Assembly (NCBI RefSeq): GCF_030503735.1
Contig: NZ_CP073096.1
Span: forward strand, 1,364,001-1,428,000
Direction: 5' to 3'
Length of the DNA: 64,000 nucleotides
Source of the DNA: Corynebacterium tuberculostearicum
GTDB taxonomy: Bacteria > Actinomycetota > Actinomycetes > Mycobacteriales > Mycobacteriaceae
The notes under the pieces are model-generated. The model was not told the DNA's origin. It searched no databases and saw nothing but the letters and a program-made list of their open reading frames with translations. Shown here one piece after another: positions 17,138-25,692 of this stretch. Both the position numbers and the translations under genes were made by a program. The first letter of the stretch is position 1, and each line of letters opens with the position of its first letter.

Positions 17138-17236
17138 TTAGGGCCTTGGGGCTGATCTGATCAGGCCGAATTGAGCGAGTTAAGGCCGATCTGAGGCGGC
17201 TCGGTCTTCAGATCAGCCTGATCAGTATGGACCTAA
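17138..17236. repeat. Structured repeat element, copy 2 (downstream of RNase H gene)
   Basis: The same unit type as in copy 1 occurs: GGCTGATCTGATCA (17150-17163), then two 20-base units (17164-17183 and 17184-17203), then an inverted unit. GGCTGATCTGA (17150-17160) pairs perfectly with TCAGATCAGCC (17208-17218). The outer ends TTAGGGCC (17138-17145) / GGACCTAA (17229-17236) mirror those of copy 1. It could also serve as a terminator between the convergent genes. Confidence 0.58.
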
Positions 17237-17288
17237 CGACAATAGGCGCGCTGGGAGGGGCGCAACTGAGCCGAGCCGGGCTGCAGAG

Positions 17289-18488
17289 TTAGGCGAGGCG
17301 GCGGGCGCCATCTCCCGGGCGGGCCACCAAGAAGGTGGGTTCTGGGAAGCTGCGGGATGCTGCGGCGTCGTAAATGGCCTGGGCGGTGGACTCGACGTCG
17401 GAGCGCGGGATGAGCGCGATGACTGCGCCGCCGAAGCCACCACCAGTCATGCGGGCGCCAATTTCGCCGGCCGCGGTGAAAGCGGAGTCAAGCTCGGGGG
17501 TCGTGACTTCGTACAGGTCGCGCAGGGAAATGTGGCTTTCGCGCATGAGGCGGCGGAACTCTGCCGGGTCGGATGAGGTGAGCGCGGTAGCGGCGGCTAA
17601 GGTGCGATTGGTCTCTTCCACCACGTGGCGCACGCGACGGCGGTAGAGTTCCGCGTCGGCGGGGTCGACCGTGGCAGCAAATGCCTCAGCATCCGGGATT
17701 TCGCGGATGGTGCTGCCGGCGGCAGACTGCACGGCGTCGATGATGCCGCGGCGGGAGGCATATTGGCCGTCGGAAAGCGTATGCGGGGCATTGGTGTCGG
17801 CGATAAGCAGCACCATGTCCTGGGCGGCGATGTTGAAGGCAACGCGCTCAACCGCACCGGTGGAAAAGTCCAAAAAGAGGGCCTTGTCTCGTTGGCCAAA
17901 GAGGCTGGCATTCTGGTCCAAGCCACCGGTAGAAGCGCCGACAACCTCGTTTTCGGCACGAATGCAGGCCTGCGCCAGCTGGGCGCGGGCGGCGTCATCG
18001 GGGGCGTGGCCGTGGCAGAGCTCATACGCAGCCACGGCGGTGGAGCACTCGAGCGCGGCGGAGCTAGAAAGACCGGAGCCGACGGGGACATCGGAGACAA
18101 TGGCGATATCAAGTCCGCTGCAGGTCAACGCGTTCGCGACAATAGCGGCCCAAATGGTGCCGGCGACGTAGCCGGACCAGTCGGAAGGGTAGCCGGGGCG
18201 GACATCGGCGAGCGGGATGGAGGCGTGGGCCACTGCGCCGTCATACTCGGAGGCAATACGGAGAAGGCCATCGGTGCGGGGTGCGACGGCCACAGCCGTA
18301 TTTTGCTCCAGCGCAAAGGGAATGGAGGCGCCGCCGGCGTAATCGATGTGCTCGCCGATGAGATTGACGCGGCCGGGTGCGGCCCACACGCCGGCGGGCT
18401 CGAGCGCGTCCGGGAAGGCAGCGGCGAAGAGATCGCGGACTGCGGCTGCTAGCTCCGCATCGCTGCGGGTGTCAATCCAGTTAAGCAT
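17289..18488 (-). CDS. galK: Galactokinase
   Basis: This 399-residue GHMP-family kinase phosphorylates galactose to galactose-1-phosphate in the Leloir pathway. Visible motifs: the galactokinase signature in GRVNLIGEHIDYAGG near residue 40, the ATP-binding PVGSGLSSSAALE (GHMP motif 2), and GARMTGGGFGGAVIAL near the C-terminus (motif 3). The ATG at 18488 overlaps the end of galT by eight bases; a start 16 codons further upstream lies inside galT and is less likely. It is the last gene of the gal operon. Confidence 0.96.
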   Translation of the reverse strand: MLNWIDTRSDAELAAAVRDLFAAAFPDALEPAGVWAAPGRVNLIGEHIDYAGGASIPFALEQNTAVAVAPRTDGLLRIASEYDGAVAHASIPLADVRPGYPSDWSGYVAGTIWAAIVANALTCSGLDIAIVSDVPVGSGLSSSAALECSTAVAAYELCHGHAPDDAARAQLAQACIRAENEVVGASTGGLDQNASLFGQRDKALFLDFSTGAVERVAFNIAAQDMVLLIADTNAPHTLSDGQYASRRGIIDAVQSAAGSTIREIPDAEAFAATVDPADAELYRRRVRHVVEETNRTLAAATALTSSDPAEFRRLMRESHISLRDLYEVTTPELDSAFTAAGEIGARMTGGGFGGAVIALIPRSDVESTAQAIYDAAASRSFPEPTFLVARPGDGARRLA

Positions 18489-19575
18489 CCCAGATCTCCT
18501 TAAAGCGGGCGGCGATTCGCTCCGGGGTGGTGTCATTGATCCACACCGCCTGCGAGGACTCGGAACCGGCGAGGTACTTCATGCGTCCGGGCGAGCGCAT
18601 AAGCGAAAAGAGCTGCAGGTGCATGCGGATGCCGGGGCGCAGTGCTGGATCAACCGGCGCTTGGGTCCAGCCGGCGATATACGGAGTCTTCTCCACGCCA
18701 TCAAAGAACCGGTCCAACGCGAAGTAAAGCTTTTTGAGCAGGGGCGCGAGGTCGGCGCGTTGGGCTTCGCTAAGCGCAGCGAAATCTGGGACCTCCGCGT
18801 TGGGCATAACCATGGCTTCCAGCGGCCATTTGGCAGCGGCGGGAACAAAGACGGTGAAGTGCTCGGTTTCGGCGATGATGCGGGTGCCAGCGGCGCGCTC
18901 GCGATCGAGGAGATCCTGGAAGAGGTCGCCGTCATAGGCGCGGGCGGAATCCACGATGGAACGCAGGCGGGGCGAGAGGAATGGATAGGAATAGATCTGG
19001 CCGTGCGGGTGCTGGAGGGTCACGCCGATTTCTTCGCCGCGGTTTTCAAAGGGGAATACCTGCTGCACGCCGTCAATCTGCGAAAGTGCAGCGGTGCGGT
19101 GAGCCCAGGCCTCGATCACGGTACGGATGCGGGATTCGGGCAGGTCCTTGAAGGACAGGGCTGGGTCCTCGGTAAAGCAGACCACCTCGCAGCGGGCACG
19201 CGCCGGAAGGCGCGGCACCATGCCGAGCAGGTTATCTTTCTCTGGGTGCTCGATATCCGCGGCGGTAGCAAAGGACGGGAAGCGATTTTCAAAGACCACC
19301 ACGTCATAGCTGGGGCTGGGGATCTCCGTGGGCAGCTGGCCTTCGCGTGTGGGCGCAAGTGGGTTCTCGTTGGCCGGTGGCAAGAAGGTGCGGTTCATAC
19401 GGTGGGCGGCAAAGGCCACCCAATCCCCTGTTAAGGGATCCCGGCGCATTTCGGAAGCGGGGGCTACGGTGGGGATGTCGCGGGCGTCGACAAGCACGCG
19501 ATCGGGGTGGGGTTGGTCGTCGAAGTAGAGGATCTCGCGGCCGTCGGCAAGCGCGGCAGAGGTAATCTCAACCAT
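18481..19575 (-). CDS. galT: Galactose-1-phosphate uridylyltransferase
   Basis: This 364-residue enzyme moves UMP from UDP-glucose to galactose-1-phosphate. The active-site HPHGQIY motif (in VTLQHPHGQIYSYPF) holds the nucleophilic His; FENRFPSF and WVAFAAHRMNR-like strands are typical of GalT. The start MVEITSAAL at 19575 overlaps the TAA of the small membrane protein gene (TAATG), which argues against the longer reading that begins 29 codons upstream. No galE (UDP-galactose epimerase) is in this operon. Confidence 0.96.
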   Translation of the reverse strand: MVEITSAALADGREILYFDDQPHPDRVLVDARDIPTVAPASEMRRDPLTGDWVAFAAHRMNRTFLPPANENPLAPTREGQLPTEIPSPSYDVVVFENRFPSFATAADIEHPEKDNLLGMVPRLPARARCEVVCFTEDPALSFKDLPESRIRTVIEAWAHRTAALSQIDGVQQVFPFENRGEEIGVTLQHPHGQIYSYPFLSPRLRSIVDSARAYDGDLFQDLLDRERAAGTRIIAETEHFTVFVPAAAKWPLEAMVMPNAEVPDFAALSEAQRADLAPLLKKLYFALDRFFDGVEKTPYIAGWTQAPVDPALRPGIRMHLQLFSLMRSPGRMKYLAGSESSQAVWINDTTPERIAARFKEIWDA

Positions 19576-19817
19576 TAGTTTTCTCCTGGGATGGTGATGG
19601 GCTTCAGGCGCGCCCACAGCACAAAGGCGGCGGCCACGGCCAGCAAAGCAAGGCTTGCCCATAGGTTATCGCTGGCGTTCTTAGCCTGCCCGGTATCCGG
19701 GTTGATGCCTGGGTCAAGGAAGAAATAGCAGCCGAGCAAAACTAGGCCGTAGAGGCCGAGGAGTGCGGCGATGACGTTGCGCAGGTCGAATGCTCCCGCG
19801 CGCTTTTTCTCAGACAT
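19575..19817 (-). CDS. Small two-helix membrane protein of the gal operon
   Basis: The 80-residue product has two hydrophobic segments (about 14-34, NVIAALLGLYGLVLLGCYFF, and 52-69, LWASLALLAVAAAFVLWA) joined by a short hydrophilic loop with DPGINPDTGQ, and a basic N-terminus (MSEKKR). It lies 10 bases after the symporter gene and overlaps galT by TAATG, so it is translated as part of the operon. A partner role for the symporter is plausible, as small membrane partners of SSS proteins are known, but I do not recognise a family with confidence. Confidence 0.7.
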   Translation of the reverse strand: MSEKKRAGAFDLRNVIAALLGLYGLVLLGCYFFLDPGINPDTGQAKNASDNLWASLALLAVAAAFVLWARLKPITIPGEN

Positions 19818-19827
19818 GAGGTGCTCC

Positions 19828-21477
19828 TTAGGCGAAGATGACGTTGAGGGCTACGGCCATCACCAGGCAAATGATGCCCAGCGGGACGGTCTGCTGGTAC
19901 CACGGCAAGGACTTTTCGGTGTAGTCATCAAAGTGGTCCTTGGGGGTCACGGAAGAGACGAAGCCAACCAGCTCGCTATCCGGCTTGGGCTGGGTGAACA
20001 GGGTAACCACGATGGAGACTAGGATATCCACCACGAAGGCCACACCGGCCGCCACAAAGGCGGTGCCCTGCCCTGGCAAGTTGATCATGTCCGTAAAGGA
20101 AGCGACGTACCAAAAGGCGATGGCGGAACCAGTACCGGCCACAAGACCGGACCAACCGGCGTGCGGGGTCATGCGCTTCCAGAACATGCCCAGAATGAAG
20201 GTGGCGAACAGCGGCGCATTAAAGAACCCGAAGAGCGTTTGCAGGTAGTCCATGATATTGCCAAAGTTCTGCGCAAGCAGCGCGGTGAAAATGGCAATAG
20301 CGGTGGCAACAACTGTAGCGACGCGGCCGAACTTCAGGTAGTAGTCATCCTCGCGGTCCTTGACCACGTAGGTCTGCCAGATGTCATAGGAGATGACGGT
20401 ATTAAAGGCCGAGATATTCGCGGCCATGCCGGCCATGAAGGAAGCGAGCAGGCCGGCGATCGCCACGCCTAGCAGGCCATTAGGCAAAAGGTCGCGCATG
20501 AGCAGCAGGATGGCGTCGTTCGGCTCCGCGCGCTCTTCCATCAAATCGGCGACCGAAACGGAGGCGACCATACCCGGAATGACGACGAGGAAGGGCACAA
20601 ACATCTTGGGGAAGGCGCCGATAATCGGGGTCCTGCGGGCCGCGGAAATAGAATCCGAGGCCATGGCGCGCTGAACTTCCACGAAGTTGGTGGTCCAGTA
20701 ACCAAAGGAAAGCACGAAGCCGAGGCCAAGCACGATGCCGATGACGGACCACACTGGGTTCTCAAACCCAGAGATATCCGTGCCCGGCCAGGTGTGGAAG
20801 TGCGAGTCCTGGGCCACCGCGTCCTTCAGTCCGCTCCAACCGCCAACGCGGTTCAGGCCAATGATGGTCAGCGGGGCGAGGGCGGCGATGATGACGAAGA
20901 ATTGCAGCACCTCGTTATAGATAGCGGCCGAAAGGCCACCCAAGGTGATATAGGACAGCACGATGAGGCCGGCTACCAAGAGCGATACCCACATCTGCCA
21001 GCCCAGCAGGGCTTCCACGATGGTGGCCAGCAAGTACAAGTTCACGCCGGCAATAAGCAGCTGGGCCACGGCGAAAGAAATCGCGTTGACCAGGTGCGCG
21101 GCGTTGCCAAAGCGCTTGCGCATAAACTCCGGCACCGAACGCACCTTGGAGCCGTAGTAGAACGGCATCATCACAATGCCCAAAAAGACCATGGCCGGGA
21201 TGGCGCCAATCCAGAAGTAGTGCATGGTTTGGAAGCCATACTCCACGCCATTGGCGGACATACCGATGATTTCCACCGCGCCCAGGTTGGCCGAGACGAA
21301 GGCCAGGCCGGTCACCCAGGCGGGCAGTCCCCGGCCGGAGAGGAAGAAGTCGATGGAGCTAGACACTCGGGCCTTGGCGGCCCAGCCGATGCCTAGAACG
21401 AAGAGGAAGTAGATGGCTACCAAGAAGTAGTCCACCCAGGAGGCATCCAGCCTCAATACGGATTCAGCAGTCTCCAT
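19828..21477 (-). CDS. Sodium:solute symporter (SSS family), probable galactose transporter
   Basis: This 549-residue protein has about 14 hydrophobic segments and the SSS/SGLT fold signature: FFLSGRGLPAWVTGLAFVSA near the N-terminus, EIIGMSANGVEYG, and MRKRFGNAAHLVNAISF. The sequence is close in style to the bacterial Na+/galactose symporter vSGLT, and it lies within the galactose operon between galM and galT, so Na+-driven galactose uptake is the best call. GAAAGGTC precedes the ATG on the minus strand. Substrate is inferred from context. Confidence 0.9.
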   Translation of the reverse strand: METAESVLRLDASWVDYFLVAIYFLFVLGIGWAAKARVSSSIDFFLSGRGLPAWVTGLAFVSANLGAVEIIGMSANGVEYGFQTMHYFWIGAIPAMVFLGIVMMPFYYGSKVRSVPEFMRKRFGNAAHLVNAISFAVAQLLIAGVNLYLLATIVEALLGWQMWVSLLVAGLIVLSYITLGGLSAAIYNEVLQFFVIIAALAPLTIIGLNRVGGWSGLKDAVAQDSHFHTWPGTDISGFENPVWSVIGIVLGLGFVLSFGYWTTNFVEVQRAMASDSISAARRTPIIGAFPKMFVPFLVVIPGMVASVSVADLMEERAEPNDAILLLMRDLLPNGLLGVAIAGLLASFMAGMAANISAFNTVISYDIWQTYVVKDREDDYYLKFGRVATVVATAIAIFTALLAQNFGNIMDYLQTLFGFFNAPLFATFILGMFWKRMTPHAGWSGLVAGTGSAIAFWYVASFTDMINLPGQGTAFVAAGVAFVVDILVSIVVTLFTQPKPDSELVGFVSSVTPKDHFDDYTEKSLPWYQQTVPLGIICLVMAVALNVIFA

Positions 21478-21488
21478 GGCTGACCTTT

Positions 21489-22388
21489 CTAGTTATTGTT
21501 CTCTGCTGCAAGGCGCAGCGTGAATCTCTGCGGTTTCTGAGCGCTCAGGCGCACGAGGTCTTGACCGCTGCGCAGCGCATTCGGCGGCGCGCTCATGGGC
21601 TCCACGGCTAATGCCTTGCCGGGGCCGCCTGCCCGCGGGAAGTCGGCCGGGGTAAACATCTGCACCCAGTTCAGGCCTTCGCCCATCTCCAAGCGCACGC
21701 CCTTTCCACCGGCCGAATACACGGCCGTCAGTGGGCCTTCGCCGTGGAAGCAATCGTCCCAGTCCACCTCGGCGATAGGCTGATTAGTGATACGCACCTG
21801 CTCCGTCTTTCCCGTGGGCAGGTTGCGGGCGCTTAGCAGGTAGCGCTTGCCGACGTCCGCACTGAGCACCGCTTCCTTCGCCCCTGCCCCTTGTGGGGAG
21901 AGGTAGAGGTGCAGCCCATAGGCGAAGGGAACCTCGCCGGGCTCCGTGGTGCGTGCGCTCAGCTGGTGGTGCAATCCCTGCTCATCGAGGGCGTAGGTGG
22001 CCTCTAGCTGAATCGCCCACGGCCAGCCCTGGCGCGGCTCAATATCAAAGGCGAGAGCCACCCGGTTGGCCGAGCGTTCCTTGATGCGCCACCAATCCAC
22101 CGCGAATCCATGAATGGCGTTATTGCGCTCCGGCTCGTTGATCTCCAACTGGTGTCCGGTCCCCTGCCATTCGAACCAGCCATCCTCGGTGCGATTCGGC
22201 CACGGCGCCAGCACCACGCCGGCCATCAGCGGCGGCTTGCCCTCGTAGCTTTCTACTAAGGGCGCGCCGCGATAGGTCAACGCCTTGACCGCACCACCAA
22301 ATAGAGCAAGCTCAGCCGTATAACCGCCATGGCAAATGGCGACGCTGGGGTATTCAGCGTCAGAACCAGCCGCTCCTCCACTGGTCAT
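21489..22388 (-). CDS. galM: Aldose 1-epimerase (galactose mutarotase family)
   Basis: This 299-residue protein of the aldose-1-epimerase family converts beta- to alpha-galactose, the form used by galactokinase. Catalytic candidates are visible: His in NNAIHGFAVDWW, His in FAYGLHLYLSP and the base Glu in LAVEPMSAPPNALRSGQDL. It is the first gene of the gal operon, preceded by AGAAAGG eight bases before ATG 22388 and by a promoter with a LacI-type half-operator. Confidence 0.93.
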   Translation of the reverse strand: MTSGGAAGSDAEYPSVAICHGGYTAELALFGGAVKALTYRGAPLVESYEGKPPLMAGVVLAPWPNRTEDGWFEWQGTGHQLEINEPERNNAIHGFAVDWWRIKERSANRVALAFDIEPRQGWPWAIQLEATYALDEQGLHHQLSARTTEPGEVPFAYGLHLYLSPQGAGAKEAVLSADVGKRYLLSARNLPTGKTEQVRITNQPIAEVDWDDCFHGEGPLTAVYSAGGKGVRLEMGEGLNWVQMFTPADFPRAGGPGKALAVEPMSAPPNALRSGQDLVRLSAQKPQRFTLRLAAENNN

Positions 22389-22425
22389 AACAAAGACCTT
22401 TCTGGCTACAACTTTCGTTGGATTT

Positions 22426-22464
22426 AGCCTAGGAGTACTGCGAAGCGTCGGTCAATCGTTTGCA
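22426..22464 (-). promoter_or_regulatory. gal operon promoter with LacI-type operator overlapping -35
   Basis: On the minus strand TTGACC (22455-22450) and TAGGCT (22431-22426) are 18 bases apart. The 12-base string TGCAAACGATTG (minus strand, 22464-22453) overlaps the -35. It is identical to the core of the full palindrome before the LacI regulator gene at 23094-23109, so one regulator may control both operons. Confidence 0.6.
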
Positions 22465-22583
22465 TAACTGTCGGCTCAAACCCACGGTTTCAGCAGCTCA
22501 CCGCCCTTGAGTTAACCTCCAGTTAACCTCTTTCGGGGTTGGAAGCGCCGGTGGACAGCGGGCCGCCACACCGGGCGGGAACC

Positions 22584-23027
22584 CTACCCCTGCATCCGCC
22601 GCCACACTATTCGCGCCGCGGAGTGTGGCGTAGCCAAGACTTCGCGCAGGTAATTGCGCGGCATCAACCGCCACGGGGTGCGCGCGGAATGCAGGTGCAC
22701 GGCAATGCCCAAGTGCCAAGCCCACAACGCTGTGCGCAGGACATGAAAATCATTGGTCACCACGTGCAATACGGCATCCGGGGCCAAGCGGTGGGCATTC
22801 TCTAGATTTTCATTGGTACTCGTGGCATCCGGCTCCACCACAACCCGCTCAGCCGGCACGCCCCGTTCAATAAGGTACGTAGCCATTGGCCCCGCCTCAC
22901 CGCGGCCGGAGACAATAATTTGCTGACCACAATAAAGATCCAGCGCCCTGTCTAGGCGCGAGCGCAGCATGGCGCCGGGATACCCACGAGTTACACGGGA
23001 GCCCAGAACGAGGAGCGGGTCAAACAT
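22584..23027 (-). CDS. YdcF-like protein (DUF218)
   Basis: This 147-residue protein matches the DUF218/YdcF core: LLVLGSRV at the start, QIIVSGRGEAGPMATYLIERGVP, VVVEPDATSTNENLENA and VVTNDFHVLRTALWAWHLGI. Family members bind S-adenosylmethionine-like ligands or act in envelope metabolism (SanA, ElyC), but most are unassigned. It has no membrane helices here, so it is the short cytosolic form. It lies between the divergent LacI gene and the gal operon and may be read through from its own promoter only. Confidence 0.82.
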   Translation of the reverse strand: MFDPLLVLGSRVTRGYPGAMLRSRLDRALDLYCGQQIIVSGRGEAGPMATYLIERGVPAERVVVEPDATSTNENLENAHRLAPDAVLHVVTNDFHVLRTALWAWHLGIAVHLHSARTPWRLMPRNYLREVLATPHSAARIVWRRMQG

Positions 23028-23053
23028 GGATACCAGCTTAGACTTGCCCGCCC

Positions 23054-23109
23054 TTGACAGGAAGACAGAAAAAGCCGTACGTTTAACTCAAATGTGCAAT
23101 CGTTTGCAC
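23054..23109 (+). promoter_or_regulatory. rbs operon promoter with LacI-type operator
   Basis: TTGACA (23054-23059) and TACGTT (23078-23083) are 18 bases apart. The near-perfect palindrome GTGCAATCGTTTGCAC (23094-23109), with the central CG typical of LacI/PurR/RbsR sites, begins about ten bases past the -10, so the regulator probably represses its own operon. Confidence 0.68.
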
Positions 23110-23161
23110 TCAAAAAGGGCCAGACGCTGGCCCGTACACCTTAACCACCAAGGAGGTCAGC

Positions 23162-24151
23162 ATGGCCGGAATCACCCTCAAGGACGTGGCCGCCGCTGCT
23201 GGAGTATCCATTTCGACTGCGTCCCGCTCGCTCTCGGGCAACCCAGCCATCTCTGAATCCACGCGCCAACGCGTCAAGGACATTGCCATCAAGCTCAATT
23301 ATAGGCCGAATGCCCAAGCCCGAGCGTTGCGCAACTCCCGCTCGAACGCCATCGGCCTAGTCATTCCCAGCCTAGACAACGCCTACTTCGCCGCGATGGC
23401 CGCAGCCATTGAAGAAGCCGCCGAAAAACAAGGCCTAGCTACGATGATCACCAGCTGCGGGGAAGATCCGCAACGTCTGGTCAAGTGTCTCAACGCGCTG
23501 TTGGAACGCCAAGTCGACGGCATTATCGCCGTACCGCTTGAAGGAGCCGAGGAAGCGCTCGAGCAAGCACGCAGCTACCGACCACTCGTACTCATCGATC
23601 GCACCTTGGGCGAGCTTCCTGCGGTGCTGTCTGATCCTTGCGTGGGAATAAACCAAGCCGTAGAGCAGCTCAAAGAAAAGGGCCACACGCACATCGGCTA
23701 CCTCTCCGGTCCGCAGGAGACGTCCACCGGCCGGCAGCGCCTTGAAGCATTCGAAGCCGTCTCCCACGGGATGCCCACCCACATTCACCACGGCAGCTAC
23801 CGCCACCGCGAGGGCTATAAGGGGGCCATTGCGCTGCTAAAGAAAGGTGTCACCGCTATTATCGCAGGCGATTCCATGATGACGGCCGGCGCGCTCGAGG
23901 CCTGCCATAATGCCGGCAAACGCATTGGGGAAGAAATCGCGCTCGTTGGCTTCGATGATTTTATTTACCTGCGCTTCCAGCCCTCCCCCATTTCGGTGGT
24001 GGACCAAGACGTCGCTCGGATGGGCGAAACCGCCACGGCCAAGCTCATCGCGGCCATCAACGATAAGCGCCCACCGGAAGGCGAGGTAATAGAAACCCGC
24101 TATATCCCGCGCATGTCCACCGCCCACCAACTCCATGGGGCCACGCCATGA
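23162..24151 (+). CDS. rbsR: LacI-family regulator of the ribose operon
   Basis: This 329-residue repressor has a LacI helix-turn-helix (ITLKDVAAAAGVSISTASRSL) with hinge helix (NARALRNSRS-type QARALRNSR) and a periplasmic-binding-like sensor domain (about 60-325; GLVIPSLDNAYFAAM, GIIAVPLEGAE, GYLSGPQETSTGRQRLEAF, DSMMTAGALEA). It leads the rbs operon and overlaps rbsA by four bases. The ribosome site AAGGAGGT is perfect. Ribose is the likely inducer from context; the shared operator core suggests it also affects the gal operon. Confidence 0.88.
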   Translation: MAGITLKDVAAAAGVSISTASRSLSGNPAISESTRQRVKDIAIKLNYRPNAQARALRNSRSNAIGLVIPSLDNAYFAAMAAAIEEAAEKQGLATMITSCGEDPQRLVKCLNALLERQVDGIIAVPLEGAEEALEQARSYRPLVLIDRTLGELPAVLSDPCVGINQAVEQLKEKGHTHIGYLSGPQETSTGRQRLEAFEAVSHGMPTHIHHGSYRHREGYKGAIALLKKGVTAIIAGDSMMTAGALEACHNAGKRIGEEIALVGFDDFIYLRFQPSPISVVDQDVARMGETATAKLIAAINDKRPPEGEVIETRYIPRMSTAHQLHGATP

Positions 24152-25692
24152 GCGAATGCGTATTGCGGCTGGACAACGTCACCAAATCCTTTGGCCCGGT
24201 AGAAGTTATTAAAGGCGTCGACCTCACCGTGCGCCGCGGGCAGGTCCAAGCCCTATTGGGTGAAAATGGTGCCGGAAAATCTACGCTCATCAAGATGATT
24301 GCCGGTGTACACGAGCCAGATTCCGGCCGCATCATTGTAGATGGCCAGGAGGTGAAGATCCCGGATACTAAAACCTCTGAAGCGCTCGGCGTCGCTACCA
24401 TCCACCAAGAATTAAACCTCGTTCCCACGATGTCGGTAGCGGAAAATATCATGCTCGGCCGCACCCCGCGCCGCTATGGGATGGTAAACCGCAAGCACCT
24501 CAAGGCGCAGGCACAAGCGGCGCTGCACCTTATCGGCTTAGATGTGGACCTTGATATGCCAGTGGGTGAGCTAGGCGTGGCCAAGCAGCAGCTGGTTGAA
24601 ATCGCCAAGGCTCTCTCTATGAACGCTCGCATTCTTATCTTGGATGAGCCCACAGCCGCGCTTACTGGCAAGGAAGTCGATGCGCTCTTCTCCGTGCTGG
24701 AGGAACTTAAGGCCAAGGGTGTGGCCATGGTTTTTATCAGCCACCACTTGGAGGAGCTGGCGCGCATTGCCGAGACTATCAGCGTTCTACGAGATGGCTC
24801 CTTCATCGCCGAGGTCCCGGCCGATACCGACGAAGACGAGCTGGTGCGGCTCATGGTCGGCCGCGAGATTGAAAATCAATACCCGCGCGAGGTCCCACCC
24901 GAGCACGGCGAAGCCCTGCTGGAGGTCTCCGAGCTGACTTCCGCAGGCGCCTTTCACGACGTCACCTTCACCGTCCACGCCGGCGAAGTCGTCGGCCTCG
25001 CCGGGCTCGTGGGAGCTGGCCGCACCGAAATCATCCGCGCAATTGCGGGCGCCGATCCTTACGATTCCGGCTCCATCCGCGTCGGCGGCACGCAGCTGCG
25101 CGGCGGCGATATCCGTGCCGCCATCCGTGCCGGCGTGGGCCATATCCCCGAAGACCGCAAGTCCCAAGCGCTAGTTCTTGACGCTTCTGTGGGCGATAAC
25201 TTGGGGTTTGCCACCCTCTACCCCACCGCCAAGGCTGGGCTTGCAGACCGCAGCGGCCAGCGCCGCCGCGCCGGTGAGGTGGCTGAGAAGCTACGCATCC
25301 GCATGGCCGATCTCTTCCAGCCCATCCGCAACCTGTCCGGCGGCAACCAACAAAAGGCGGTCTTTGGCCGCTGGGTACTGGCCGGTTCCAAGGTCCTCCT
25401 CCTCGATGAGCCCACCCGCGGCGTCGACGTCGGCGCCAAGGTGGAGATTTACAACATCATCAATGAAGTCACCGCTGCCGGCGGCGCCGTGCTCATGGCC
25501 TCGTCTGATCTGCCCGAGGTGCTCGGTATGTCCGACCGCATCCTCGTCATGTCCGGCGGACAACTCGCCGGTCAGCTACCCAAAGACTCCACCCAAGATG
25601 AGGTCATGGCCTTCGCGGTATCCAATGTGACCTCCGCTACCTCTGCCTTTGCTGCCGCGCCTGCCGGCACCAACCCCAAGGATGAAGCATGA
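24148..25692 (+). CDS. rbsA: Ribose-type ABC importer, ATP-binding protein (two NBDs)
   Basis: This 514-residue protein contains two nucleotide-binding domains, as in RbsA/XylG/MglA. The first has Walker A GENGAGKST, the degenerate signature VAKQQLVEIAKALS and Walker B ILILDEPTAAL; the second has a weak Walker A (GLVGAGRTEI), signature LSGGNQQKAVFGRW and VLLLDEPTRGVDV. It drives sugar import through RbsC. ATGA overlaps link it to both rbsR and rbsC. Confidence 0.95.
   Translation: MSECVLRLDNVTKSFGPVEVIKGVDLTVRRGQVQALLGENGAGKSTLIKMIAGVHEPDSGRIIVDGQEVKIPDTKTSEALGVATIHQELNLVPTMSVAENIMLGRTPRRYGMVNRKHLKAQAQAALHLIGLDVDLDMPVGELGVAKQQLVEIAKALSMNARILILDEPTAALTGKEVDALFSVLEELKAKGVAMVFISHHLEELARIAETISVLRDGSFIAEVPADTDEDELVRLMVGREIENQYPREVPPEHGEALLEVSELTSAGAFHDVTFTVHAGEVVGLAGLVGAGRTEIIRAIAGADPYDSGSIRVGGTQLRGGDIRAAIRAGVGHIPEDRKSQALVLDASVGDNLGFATLYPTAKAGLADRSGQRRRAGEVAEKLRIRMADLFQPIRNLSGGNQQKAVFGRWVLAGSKVLLLDEPTRGVDVGAKVEIYNIINEVTAAGGAVLMASSDLPEVLGMSDRILVMSGGQLAGQLPKDSTQDEVMAFAVSNVTSATSAFAAAPAGTNPKDEA

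Noticed and set aside
17125..17288. Repeat copy 2 as a plain terminator only
   Set aside because: It can fold, but the same design stands upstream of the gene, where a terminator makes no sense, so a repeat element is the better description.
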